34,282 bases of DNA from a virus, in IMG/VR virus record IMGVR_UViG_3300032288_004457, positions 1-34,282 of that record, one strand, 5' to 3'. Each line of letters begins with the position of its first letter. Position 1 is the stretch's first letter. The notes below the pieces were generated by a model, which saw nothing but the letters and a program-made list of their open reading frames with translations, searched no databases and had not been told where the DNA came from. A program made the translations under genes and the position numbers. Shown here in pieces: positions 16,601 to 24,684 of this stretch.

Positions 16601-18562
16601 ATTAACCAAATTTGCCGATGATACTGAACTACTTAATAGTAAATCATCTAAAGATTCATATCCAGTTGATTTTCCCGTTACGAAATCAACATCTACATTA
16701 AAATTAGGTCCTTTTAATGGTGGACATATTAAATTATCTTGTTGATTTAATACAATCGTTTCAATTAATGGATTTGTAAGTAATTTAGTAATCCATAACG
16801 TTGAATTATTTGTAATATTTGCCGAAATTGGTTTGTATAATTTTAATATCAAACTTTCAACAACATCTTCTGGTTTTACAAACTCATTACCCAATTCATC
16901 TGTGGATTTTTTTGATAAAGTCCAATCATCATTTTCCCAAGAGGAAATTAAAAATTGATTATCATCTCCAAAATTAGCTAAATGGGTTAAGTACTTACTA
17001 TCCTTATCTAAATCAGGAATATTAATTTGTGATTTAAACGCTGCAAGTAAAGATGTGTATATTAAATCTTCATCTAATTGTATTGTTGGATATATAACGG
17101 TTGTAGTATATGTGTATGTATTACTTTGTAAACTAACTTCACCACCATTATTAATTGCAGTAAATATGAATGTTACATTTCCACTCCAATTTGTATAATT
17201 ATCTTTTAATGATTTTAGATTTACTTTAAAAGAACCTACCGGTGTTAATTTATCTAAATAAACAATTTTTGTATTATCTTTTTGTAATAATTCTACTTTT
17301 ACAAAAGATGATGAAACCGATTCGTATTTTATTTCATATTCTATATTATAATCGGAAAATGATGGAATATCTATTGAAGTTGGATATGAAACATTCGTAA
17401 TGATTGGAGTATCATTGATTTTATTAAATTTGACAAGAATCTGATTAGATGTACCTTCTATCGTATCGGATATAGGAGTTAATATTAATTTTTGTAAATC
17501 GTAACTTCCAGCAAAATCGTTTTTAAATGATACTATAAAAGATTTTGTTGTTATATTTTTTACATTACCATTTGGAAATTTTACATTTACACTATTTGCA
17601 TTGGTAGTATCAAATGCAATTTCAATGGTTTTATCGGAATCCGAATCTTTTACATCTGCATTAAACTGAGTTGTTGAAGTTGTAATAGATGGTTGTGGAA
17701 TATTTTTATTAAAAGTTAAATTGACATTTATATTTCCAGTTTTTATTATTGAAGCCGGAACCGTTATAGTTCTGTCTGTTGATGAATAACTACCAATTTT
17801 TATATTTTCAAATCCGTAATATTTTGGTAAATCACCTTTAATTGTTAAAACCAATTTTGAAGAATTAATATTATCTTCACTTAATTTCAATTCTCCACTA
17901 TTTTCATTTGATAACGGAATGTTTCCTTTTAATAGGTTTGAAATATTATAATCAATAGAAATTACATTACCCAATTCATTTGTAAAATTGGAATTTACAA
18001 TTATATCAAAAGCATATGATTTAGATGGTATAATATCAATTGGGTCACCTTCTATTGGTTTTATTTTTTTAGGTTCAAACAAAAATGATAACTCCATAGT
18101 GCCAACCACTCCACTCAAATTTTTATATTCATAAAATTCGAATTCTGTTTGGCTACCAGGTTTTAATCTATATTCCGAAGCACGTATGGATTCATAAAAA
18201 GTTTGTTGTCCTGTTTGTTGGTTAAATCCTCTAAATTCTCTATTTAAAAATACAACAAAATAATTTTTTGCAACTCTGTTATCAATCTTTGCGGTATAAG
18301 TTCTCTGACTTCCAAAATTAGTTGTTGGTGTAAAAGAAACATATTGTGATGTACCAATTCCTAATGTACTTGCACCATCAAAATACTCCGCAGAATCATC
18401 ACATTTTAAAAAAATATTAAAAGTTCCATTTGTATCTGAAATTATTGGTGGAATGGATGTACCTCCTCCGCCACCTCCACCACCTGGACCAACCAATTCG
18501 GTGCGACCTAATTCGTTATCTATTTGAATATTCTCGAAAGTTCCTGGTTCTATATTTTGCAC
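13607..18562 (-). CDS. Giant tail/baseplate protein (1651 aa) with LamG-like domain and AENxQY repeats
   Basis: A very large structural protein, likely at the baseplate periphery. Near the N-terminus is a run of eight or more glycines (VGPGGGGGGGG), a flexible hinge. Residues 100-500 are beta-rich and Ig-like. Around 880-940 is a helical segment containing YLLKHKGTRQGIYALLACYG. From about 990 to 1110 lies a concanavalin/LamG-like fold, with IELFVKPVNYTNYQTLISGS and SGSVDEFRLW, suggesting carbohydrate binding. Residues about 1385-1460 hold four copies of an AENxQY repeat. The C-terminus is Ser/Gly/Tyr-rich. The start is GTG at 18562, with no nearby in-frame ATG, 13 bases after a candidate late promoter. 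A gp7/gp10-like wedge role would fit the neighbours, but similarity to a named T4 protein is not evident by eye. Confidence 0.8.
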   Translation of the reverse strand: MQNIEPGTFENIQIDNELGRTELVGPGGGGGGGGTSIPPIISDTNGTFNIFLKCDDSAEYFDGASTLGIGTSQYVSFTPTTNFGSQRTYTAKIDNRVAKNYFVVFLNREFRGFNQQTGQQTFYESIRASEYRLKPGSQTEFEFYEYKNLSGVVGTMELSFLFEPKKIKPIEGDPIDIIPSKSYAFDIIVNSNFTNELGNVISIDYNISNLLKGNIPLSNENSGELKLSEDNINSSKLVLTIKGDLPKYYGFENIKIGSYSSTDRTITVPASIIKTGNINVNLTFNKNIPQPSITTSTTQFNADVKDSDSDKTIEIAFDTTNANSVNVKFPNGNVKNITTKSFIVSFKNDFAGSYDLQKLILTPISDTIEGTSNQILVKFNKINDTPIITNVSYPTSIDIPSFSDYNIEYEIKYESVSSSFVKVELLQKDNTKIVYLDKLTPVGSFKVNLKSLKDNYTNWSGNVTFIFTAINNGGEVSLQSNTYTYTTTVIYPTIQLDEDLIYTSLLAAFKSQINIPDLDKDSKYLTHLANFGDDNQFLISSWENDDWTLSKKSTDELGNEFVKPEDVVESLILKLYKPISANITNNSTLWITKLLTNPLIETIVLNQQDNLICPPLKGPNFNVDVDFVTGKSTGYESLDDLLLSSSVSSANLVNKYLSGSFIDSIDLNIEYVSGSTYLWNNFTHFSSAKERVDNFVYKVKLIELYDNLIISASTNYTNGPSGSYTGSIASIQEVERQTIKKNQILQSFDGFENFLHTSSSLSWPFNGTNRISWTNNIVSNWYDNIIELAEEHDFQNPDWINNNIPQYIVNNENNANLLLFFSMIGQHFDNIYFHTKSIEKSRGLGYKSTGNISDKLLYDILKSFNWDARNLAADNQLWNLVFGVDSEGNEVNTNPAKKRNYEVWRRIANNLPYLLKHKGTRQGIYALLACYGIPSSNLSILEFGGPEVSEEQKGKLLIDNVTTALKMNNSSKIQMEWKDTDKLRKPNTIELFVKPVNYTNYQTLISGSGWGVYLSGSTNNEYGQVKFTYSGSNQLLNTISSSLQPIFNGRFFGVAISSGSNGLKLSIRQSEKERTIFEESITASSYTNWNTGSLLELGGNYSGSVDEFRLWSEQLNDDVFYQHVSFPEMVNGNSLSASVDDLYFRLDFEYPKNLAQTSSLINVDTNIYFETGLTRNDYENGTTASLYSENIEPLLYATAIGFDASKTSYPFQFEPIDRTVVMPYPDGGASRFQTQKVRFESQTLVSDLSAKGRATKKAFDQSPTDSNRVGLFFSPTKELNMDIAKSFGGLNIDNYIGDPSDDYKPNYSQLDSLRNYYFKRFDNRNIYEYINLIKLYEKSMFEDIKRMLPARVKATTGLLIEPHFLERSKVAHKKPTGNDYQLDTEIKYGDTTITIAENNQYESVVDANLSENVIAENNQYESLISTTDTQRTIAENYQYTASYVYFDDTQATAENLQYEVDIDAQFDATIQSEIDIYSMTKIVGQSAYEEIGFGLYGNNGYAIRTYIDSDGITKRDRVKVDLIKQEKRRDVVAPLIKINGKGDPRGGYYLTSSVYYETELNIQPYSGSKVINAGTGSIVEVKPLTGYLPTHYRNTSDLTTGLKNSYYLGSKNTSATTLDGTPPIEVFSSNPNTLKVNKSGRPANEPILEVE
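14190..14400 (-). repeat. Four coding repeats of about 20 residues (AENxQY)
   Basis: Inside the 1651-aa gene the peptide reads IAENNQYES, IAENNQYES, IAENYQYTA and TAENLQYEV in succession, each followed by about 11 variable residues. Matching blocks of DNA (for example attgttttctgcaat and near copies) are visible on the plus strand. The spacing is regular, but the intervening residues have diverged, so these are old protein repeats and not a recent slip. Confidence 0.8.
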
Positions 18563-18575
18563 ACTCTATATTTTT

Positions 18576-18585
18576 ATATAAATAT
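18576..18585 (-). promoter_or_regulatory. Candidate late promoter, 1651-aa gene
   Basis: Exact ATATTTATAT on the coding strand, filling half of the 23-base gap after the 297-aa gene and 13 bases before the GTG start. The position supports GTG as the real start. Confidence 0.55.
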
Positions 18586-19479
18586 TTATTTGATAATAAT
18601 ATCTCTTCTTTTGAAATTTGCAGAATTATATTTAATAGAATCCAACAATATATTATTAATTTCGTTAACTAAATATTGGTATTCATATTGTTCATAATCA
18701 ATGAATCTAATATTAGATTGTTTACCAAAATCCGTATCACCCGGTTTATATCCTTTATTTGTTAAAAAATATCTAACACCATCTTTAAAGTTTTGAATTA
18801 TTCTTTTTTTATAACCCTCAAAATCCGAAACACCAAAATCTTTTTTCAAAACATTTATATAATCTTTACCATATTGCGAAATAAGATAATCATCCACTTT
18901 TGATAAAAATGAATTATCAAACGAATCAACAACATCTAAAATACTTTTTTTGTAGAATGCAAAATCTTTTGTAAGTGATTTTAAATTTTTAAATTCATTT
19001 TTATTAATATTATTTATATTTTCATCTTTTGTTTTTAATGGTATGATTCTAATTTCCTCTCTTGATGGGGAAATTTCTTGTATCCAAACTCTTTGTAATT
19101 CGTTTTCATTACCAACTCTGTTTCTAACAAAGTTTAAATTAATTTTTAATATACCATTTGCAAATCCTAAATCACTTAATAATTTTTCAACATTAATTGC
19201 AACTTCTTTTTTTCCCAAATTATTTGTAATATTATACATATAATTTTTAATATCTGTTGCTTTTACATAAGCTATATTATTTCCTGATTTTTGCGGTAGT
19301 AGGTTGTTATTAATATCATAAACCGATACTTCCATAACATCATATGGTGTATTACCAAATTCACTTATTTGTATTTCATTTTTTGAAACTATAAATAAAT
19401 CTTTGCTTTCTAAAAACTGGCCGGTATTATCCGTTTTATTATTTATGTTTTCAAAATTTGTATATTTTTTTATACTCAT
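18586..19479 (-). CDS. Uncharacterised tail-region protein (297 aa)
   Basis: I do not recognise a named family. The first 150 residues look beta-rich, with VMEVSVYDINNNLLPQ and VWIQEISPSREEIRIIPLK; the second half is helical and rich in Lys, Asp and Asn, with DYINVLKKDFGVSDFEGYKK. The EISPSREEIR motif suggests a link to baseplate or fibre-attachment proteins. There is no signal peptide or membrane segment. It lies between a coiled-coil protein (10-base gap) and the 1651-aa protein (23-base gap) in the baseplate block, so a virion role is likely. Base composition is even more AT-rich than its neighbours, with many Asn and Lys AA-rich codons. Confidence 0.7.
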   Translation of the reverse strand: MSIKKYTNFENINNKTDNTGQFLESKDLFIVSKNEIQISEFGNTPYDVMEVSVYDINNNLLPQKSGNNIAYVKATDIKNYMYNITNNLGKKEVAINVEKLLSDLGFANGILKINLNFVRNRVGNENELQRVWIQEISPSREEIRIIPLKTKDENINNINKNEFKNLKSLTKDFAFYKKSILDVVDSFDNSFLSKVDDYLISQYGKDYINVLKKDFGVSDFEGYKKRIIQNFKDGVRYFLTNKGYKPGDTDFGKQSNIRFIDYEQYEYQYLVNEINNILLDSIKYNSANFKRRDIIIK

Positions 19480-19489
19480 AATTTATTTT

Positions 19490-20611
19490 TTAAAATCCAG
19501 GGAAAGATTTCCAATGCTGCAATTTCAATAAAGTTTTATAATCTTTTGATTTTATAGAACCATCTTTTCTTGTAACACTTATTGTAATTCTACCAGTACG
19601 GTCTGAACTATTTTGATTTTTACTATAACTTACACTATCTGCTGTTATAATATTTTTTAATGTTTTGGTTTTACCTGCATCTAACGTAAAGTTTGTTTCC
19701 GGAGTACGGAACCACCTACCAGCATCATCAAAAATTGTACTTATACTAATTGTTATTGGGAATTTATCATTATTTGTTACATCAATTATTTCACCATACT
19801 TCCATTGATTTAACCCACTCTTAGAAGTTGATAATGCTCCTAACAACCAACCATCTTTATCATTTCCTTTTGCCGTAAATTTAACCAAACCTACTTCATT
19901 AATAATATCTGCACCCGATGCAAAGGCCACATTTTGTGCAGATTGTTGAATTGCTTGCTGTTGTTGTAATGCACCCAATTGAGCTTGTAAACCTTCTATG
20001 ATTGAATTTAAAGAATCAATTTGTTTAATCAATGCTTTAATCTGTGCTTTGAATCCTGTATTTTGAGATTGTAATGATGCTCTTAATATACTTTCATCAA
20101 CTGATTTTTGTAATGATGTTGTAATTTGAGCGGTGAAATCTACAATAGTTCCATTTAAAGTATCCAATTGATTTACTAGTGCATCATTTGTTTGTTCAAT
20201 TGTTAATCTATTATTTATTTCCGTTTGAACTTGTGCTCTTAAATCAGTAATAGTATTATTTAATGAATCTATTGTTAATTGTAATCTTGTATTTTGAATT
20301 CGCAGTTCATTACTAGATGTTACCTCTGCATCATATATTGGTTTTGGAATCAAATCCAAATTTGCGGTTGGTATATTAGGTGCCAATTCCGTAACGGAAA
20401 CATTTACTGCTTTTAATAATTCAACTTCATCATATTTTGGTTTATCCAAACCTTTAAATACTAAAGATGTTGCAGGATTTGTTTCATCTACAATTGTAAC
20501 ATTATATTCGTTTTTTGAAATTGCAGCAGAACCTGATACACTTAAAATTTCTTCTAATTTTTGTGATTTTTGTTCCTCTAATTTTTGTGCTATGGCTTCT
20601 AATCCTGTCAT
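19490..20611 (-). CDS. Coiled-coil tail-region protein (373 aa)
   Basis: Residues 1-25 are a charged helix (GLEAIAQKLEEQKSQKLEEI). From about 105 to 225 there is a long coiled coil with repeated patterns such as LDTLNGTIVDFTAQI and IKQIDSLNSIIEGLQAQLG, closing in a Gln-rich run (LQQQQAIQQ). The last 130 residues form a beta-rich domain with WKYGEIIDVTNNDKFPI and GRITISVTRKDGS, perhaps Ig-like. A rod with a globular tip suits a fibre or strut on the baseplate. It begins two bases after the DNRLRE-like gene and precedes the 297-aa gene by 10 bases, so all are probably cotranscribed. No enzyme motif is seen. Function is inferred from shape and place. Confidence 0.75.
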   Translation of the reverse strand: MTGLEAIAQKLEEQKSQKLEEILSVSGSAAISKNEYNVTIVDETNPATSLVFKGLDKPKYDEVELLKAVNVSVTELAPNIPTANLDLIPKPIYDAEVTSSNELRIQNTRLQLTIDSLNNTITDLRAQVQTEINNRLTIEQTNDALVNQLDTLNGTIVDFTAQITTSLQKSVDESILRASLQSQNTGFKAQIKALIKQIDSLNSIIEGLQAQLGALQQQQAIQQSAQNVAFASGADIINEVGLVKFTAKGNDKDGWLLGALSTSKSGLNQWKYGEIIDVTNNDKFPITISISTIFDDAGRWFRTPETNFTLDAGKTKTLKNIITADSVSYSKNQNSSDRTGRITISVTRKDGSIKSKDYKTLLKLQHWKSFPGF

Positions 20612-20613
20612 TA

Positions 20614-21672
20614 TTAAATTATTTCAAAAGTATACTTGTCATCAATTATTGTTGATATACCACTTTCTATAACTTTTAATTTTAATTTATAAGTTCTATT
20701 TTTTGGAATCGTATTTAAATTCATAATAAAGTAATTTGATGTAGAATCACAACTTACTTTTGTATAATTTCCAAATGGTAGTATAATTTCACCTGTAACA
20801 TAATCTTCTAATTGATAATATATGTTTGAAATATATTTTGATTGGTCATATGCAAATGTTGTTCCAAAAGATTTTAAAGGATACATATCTCTACCCTTAA
20901 CTCTAATTTTTACCTTTGTATTTGATGAGTATTCGTTTTTAAGATTTGTAATTACAACCTTATAACCCTCCTCTGCCGAACCCGTTACTGGCGATAAACT
21001 TCCTGTTGAAAAGGAAAAATCATCATATACGATTTCTAATTTAGGTTCATATATTGTATTGGTTTCTTTTGAAAAGAATTTTAATAATCCATAATCCAAA
21101 GTATCCGATTCGGTATTTAAACTATGATGAATTACCAATCCATTATTAGGTAAAGAACCACTTAACCACAAATTTATGATATCAGTTACATCCATTCTAA
21201 TATCATCCGGTTCATTATTAAATGATTGTGATGCCTCACTACCCGTATACCAAGTACCACCCTCAGCATTTGCAGAACCTGTTGTTCCTGATGCAAATAC
21301 GGCAGTTCCTGCTATTACATTATCTTGCCAAGTATCAATTCCGTTTCTATATTTCCAACTTATACCATCCGATGTTACATTATCAAATTTAGTACCAGTT
21401 CCCATTGTCCAACTTTGAGAAACGGCGTTTGCATATATTGTGTATTGAAGTGGTATTTCCTCTGAGTTTGCAGACTTAAGATTTAAGTAAGCTCTCCAAT
21501 CACTTCCTGTTTCTAAATTTGAAACATCGAACTTGATGAAACTTCGTGCTATGTCTTTTGAAGAACCATAATAAAGTTTACCTACTTCTAATATCTCATC
21601 TCTACCAGCATTTTGTTCTGGTTGTTGTAGATATACACTTGCGTCATATGATGATGTATAAAATATATGCAT
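20614..21672 (-). CDS. DNRLRE-like beta-sandwich structural protein (352 aa)
   Basis: The first 225 residues look like a DNRLRE-type carbohydrate-binding-module fold. A start with Ser-rich YDASVYL leads to RSFIKFDVSNL, then QSWTMGTGTKFD, DGISWKYRNG, GGTWYTG and MDVTDIINLWLSGSLPNNGL, a pattern typical of this fold. The C-terminal third, from SFSTGSLSPVTGS, is a separate beta domain. It could display a sugar-binding surface on the baseplate or bind other tail parts. Its ATG overlaps the gp6 stop by one base (TAATG), so translation is likely coupled. The fold assignment is by pattern only. Confidence 0.75.
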   Translation of the reverse strand: MHIFYTSSYDASVYLQQPEQNAGRDEILEVGKLYYGSSKDIARSFIKFDVSNLETGSDWRAYLNLKSANSEEIPLQYTIYANAVSQSWTMGTGTKFDNVTSDGISWKYRNGIDTWQDNVIAGTAVFASGTTGSANAEGGTWYTGSEASQSFNNEPDDIRMDVTDIINLWLSGSLPNNGLVIHHSLNTESDTLDYGLLKFFSKETNTIYEPKLEIVYDDFSFSTGSLSPVTGSAEEGYKVVITNLKNEYSSNTKVKIRVKGRDMYPLKSFGTTFAYDQSKYISNIYYQLEDYVTGEIILPFGNYTKVSCDSTSNYFIMNLNTIPKNRTYKLKLKVIESGISTIIDDKYTFEII

Positions 21673-23687
21673 TATATTGCCCTCCCTTTAATGTCTTTAT
21701 TTGGATATTTAACTTCGAATATTGATGGGTCTAAAGAAGGATAGACAATCTTACCTTTAGTTGCTGCATCTATATTGTATCTATTTGGTGAATAATTACC
21801 ATCACCACCACATAAGTTTGAAATCTTAACCGATGGTACACTCATTACTCCTTCTACATTTGCTAATATTAATTCTATTTCTGAAATGTTTATTGGTTTG
21901 TTGAATGTCCAATTATCTATATTAAAATAGGTTTGTAATTCGGTTACACAATTAGTAAGAACTTCTCTTTTATTGTAATTTGAATAAACGGATATTTCAA
22001 AATCAACTCCAATATTTACAATAAATCCATCTATAATATTAACACCATCTGTCAACATTCTATATTCACCCAAATATGTTTTAAGATTTTGTTTTACAGT
22101 TTTATTTAATATTGTCAAATTTTTATTAATATCATATCCTAAAAGATACATATTAATTGCAAATGGATTATTAACTTCTGATATTGATGTTTTCTTTTGA
22201 GTAAGATATTTAACCAATTCTTTTTGAATATCTTGCTTTGAACTTCCTTTTAAATTATCTACTAAATTTGTAAATTCTGCAATATTTTGTGGAGAGGATA
22301 AAATAGAAGAAGGTGAATTGTTATCTATCTCACCATCAGGACTTACATATACTTTAGCAACACTACCATATCGTTCTGGCATACTTAATGCTCTAACCAT
22401 ATAATCTTGTCTAGTCACTGCTCTATTTTGTGAACCAAACATTGCCAATGCATTTTGTCTAATTTCTTCTATTGTTTCTGCACCTCTTCCACCCACAGCT
22501 GATTCTAAATTTTCAATACCAACCGATTGTTTATATATTGCATAGTTTGATAAATCTGCCGTTGCGATTAAATCTTCTTCAAATTCTATTTTAGATATAG
22601 AAACTAAATCACTCTGATTTACATTTGAAGATACTCCACCACCAATTAAATACTTTATAGTTAAAATCTTTCCATTAGGTGCAATACCCATCGTATTTGT
22701 TTTTAAAAAGTTAGATGGGTCTATACCTTGATTTAATCTTTGTATTGAATTTGCTAATCCCAATCCAACATTTTTTGGATTTGGTATTAATGTTTCATCA
22801 TTTCCATTAAATGTTCCATTACCAAATTGTAAATCCATTGTATTATCAGAATTTACTTTTATTGAAAACCTTCTTGGAACTTTTTGAACTTCTAAAATAT
22901 ATGGTACATCTGCAGATATATCCGATGAATTATTATTTATTAATGTATTTGGTTGTTCTACAAATATTGTTTCTTGTGCCAAATATGGTACTTCATAATA
23001 AATGCTATTATCTTCATCTACAACACTTAATATTTCAATAATATTAGTATCATTTAAAGTTATAGTTGGATAATCGGTAGAATCGGAAACGGTTATTGTG
23101 GTTGTAACTTCTTTTGCAGATATCGCTTGAACTGTTTTTGTTATTAAGTATTGTTCAGGAATTCCTGTTGTTGTGTTTCTTGAAAATACATCAATTTCTC
23201 TACTGCTTGAATTTGAAAAATCAATATTATCAATTGTAGTGAATGTAATAGATGAGTTTTCCGTTGAGGCAACCTCCAATCCAGCTTTTATTTTTAAAAA
23301 ATATCTATCATCCGGTCTGTTTAATGAACCACTTCCTACCGATGGAACCAATTGATAAACCGTCAATGTAGTAACTGCAGGAGTTGTTACCTTTGGTTTA
23401 TATCCCATAGATTGTGCCAATGCAATCACATTTTTCCTTTCCGTTGCATTTGTCAACATAGATTCTTTCAATTGAACATCTTGGTAGAAAGATAACATAT
23501 CACCAATTGCAGCAGCCTGCTCTAAAAAAACCATTCCAGGGGATGCATCATTAAAATCAGAATATTGATTTGGAAAATATGTTTTCGTAAAATCAATAAG
23601 ATTTTGCTTTAATGCATCGAAATCTTTTCCTAGATAATTTACACTTTTTGCATTACCCCAATTTTTATTTATAGATTTTATTGCCAT
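21672..23687 (-). CDS. Baseplate wedge subunit, gp6-like (baseplate J family)
   Basis: A 671-residue protein matching T4 gp6, the wedge protein that forms the continuous ring of the baseplate and moves during contraction. The N-terminal signature is clear: YFPNQYSDFNDASPGMVFLE followed by AAAIGDMLSFYQD (residues about 37-70), then a helix with NATERKNVIALAQSMGYKPK. RQDYMVRALSMPERYGSVAK near 425-445 is another conserved baseplate-J-like segment. The length is close to T4 gp6 (660). It lies nine bases after the gp25-like gene and shares a TAATG junction with the DNRLRE-like gene. No SD is present; the leader is A/T-rich. Confidence 0.95.
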   Translation of the reverse strand: MAIKSINKNWGNAKSVNYLGKDFDALKQNLIDFTKTYFPNQYSDFNDASPGMVFLEQAAAIGDMLSFYQDVQLKESMLTNATERKNVIALAQSMGYKPKVTTPAVTTLTVYQLVPSVGSGSLNRPDDRYFLKIKAGLEVASTENSSITFTTIDNIDFSNSSSREIDVFSRNTTTGIPEQYLITKTVQAISAKEVTTTITVSDSTDYPTITLNDTNIIEILSVVDEDNSIYYEVPYLAQETIFVEQPNTLINNNSSDISADVPYILEVQKVPRRFSIKVNSDNTMDLQFGNGTFNGNDETLIPNPKNVGLGLANSIQRLNQGIDPSNFLKTNTMGIAPNGKILTIKYLIGGGVSSNVNQSDLVSISKIEFEEDLIATADLSNYAIYKQSVGIENLESAVGGRGAETIEEIRQNALAMFGSQNRAVTRQDYMVRALSMPERYGSVAKVYVSPDGEIDNNSPSSILSSPQNIAEFTNLVDNLKGSSKQDIQKELVKYLTQKKTSISEVNNPFAINMYLLGYDINKNLTILNKTVKQNLKTYLGEYRMLTDGVNIIDGFIVNIGVDFEISVYSNYNKREVLTNCVTELQTYFNIDNWTFNKPINISEIELILANVEGVMSVPSVKISNLCGGDGNYSPNRYNIDAATKGKIVYPSLDPSIFEVKYPNKDIKGRAI

Positions 23688-23696
23688 ATATTTTTA

Positions 23697-24134
23697 TTAA
23701 TTTTTAATATCCAAAGTTAAATTATCCGTTAGTGATGTGTTTGATTTTAATGCGAATTTAACATCTAAAATTATTTTATTAGTATCGATATCATTTTCAT
23801 CATAATCAAAAATAATTTGTTGAATTTCTAAATAAGGAAGCCACATATTTACAGCATCTAAAATACTACTTTCAATTTTTGTATTTATTGTTTCATTTAT
23901 AATTGGTTCAAATAAGATATCCCAAATATCACATCCAAAAGTTGGGTTTAATTCTCTTTCACCTTTTCTGGTCATAATTAAATTGATAAGATTATCTTTA
24001 GCTTGTTTTAGTGTTGTATAATTAACTGCAAAAATACCATTAGAATCGTTTGTTTTATTTATTCCGATTCCAACTATTTTGTAATCATTTTCCGCTAAAT
24101 CAGCTACATTAATTTTACCTAATTCTATTGCCAT
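23697..24134 (-). CDS. Baseplate wedge subunit, gp25-like
   Basis: A 145-residue protein of the gp25/GpW family, a small wedge protein that joins gp6 and primes sheath assembly in T4. The diagnostic region is LIMTRKGERELNPTFGCDIW followed by DILFEP (about residues 53-78), with helices on either side and a C-terminal strand pair typical of the fold. The length is close to T4 gp25 (132). Its neighbour gp6 is its known structural partner. It is coupled to the 171-aa gene through a TAATG overlap. Confidence 0.92.
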   Translation of the reverse strand: MAIELGKINVADLAENDYKIVGIGINKTNDSNGIFAVNYTTLKQAKDNLINLIMTRKGERELNPTFGCDIWDILFEPIINETINTKIESSILDAVNMWLPYLEIQQIIFDYDENDIDTNKIILDVKFALKSNTSLTDNLTLDIKN

Positions 24135-24649
24135 TATTTAAATCTCTTTACTAATTCACTATAATCTCTTGTCAATGCTTTTATTGTTGCATCTTGTAAC
24201 CCGTCGCCTGTTGATTCAAAGTTTGGTGTATTTTGAGGAATATCATGTATCATTCTATAATCCATAGTTTCCCAATCTTCTTCCATACTTTTTTGTGGTT
24301 GTATCATATCTAAAACACTTCCCCCTGTTCCAATTGTTCCACCCTCTACTCTTTGTGCAGCAGTAAATGGTTGTGTCATATTCAAAATCTCATTAATCAT
24401 TGGGTCTTTTGAAAACTCTTTTGTAGGCCTATTTGGAATTTGAATTGGGCCTTCAATTGGAGTTTGTTGTTTTTTAACCTGTGTAGGTCTAACTTCCGTC
24501 ATTTCTCTTAATGATGGAGTTGTTTTCTTTTGTGAGTTCAATGTAACTGCACCGGACTTAATCAATTTTGCCAATTCTTCTTTGACTTGTTGCTTAACTT
24601 CGTTTTTTACAACTTCTTTGATTAATCCGACTAATAATTTCGAATCCAT
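24134..24649 (-). CDS. Uncharacterised tail-region protein (171 aa)
   Basis: A hydrophilic protein with an N-terminal amphipathic helix (LIKEVVKNEVKQQVKEELAK), a low-complexity Pro/Thr/Gln-rich middle, and a helical C-terminus ending GLQDATIKALTRDYSELVKR. No family is recognised. The helix plus linker plus helix layout could be a chaperone, scaffold or tail-assembly adaptor. It opens a sub-cluster with gp25 and gp6 and is the first gene after a variant late-promoter motif, so it likely heads that transcript. Its stop overlaps the gp25 ATG. Confidence 0.7.
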   Translation of the reverse strand: MDSKLLVGLIKEVVKNEVKQQVKEELAKLIKSGAVTLNSQKKTTPSLREMTEVRPTQVKKQQTPIEGPIQIPNRPTKEFSKDPMINEILNMTQPFTAAQRVEGGTIGTGGSVLDMIQPQKSMEEDWETMDYRMIHDIPQNTPNFESTGDGLQDATIKALTRDYSELVKRFK

Positions 24650-24661
24650 AATAATTGTTTT

Positions 24662-24671
24662 TAATAAATAT
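24662..24671 (-). promoter_or_regulatory. Weak candidate late promoter, 171-aa/gp25/gp6 unit
   Basis: ATATTTATTA on the coding strand, 8 of 10 bases of the motif with the TATTTAT core intact. It lies 12 bases before the ATG at 24649 in the 35-base gap after the Pro-rich gene. The spacing matches the better sites. Confidence 0.35.
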
Positions 24672-24684
24672 TTAATTTTAATAA

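Noticed and set aside
10421-18585. Plus-strand TATAAATA as T4-type late promoters pointing right
   Set aside because: They would drive antisense transcription into the upstream leftward genes at every site except the 5306-5417 region. Reading the motif in the leftward sense places it before a start codon each time.
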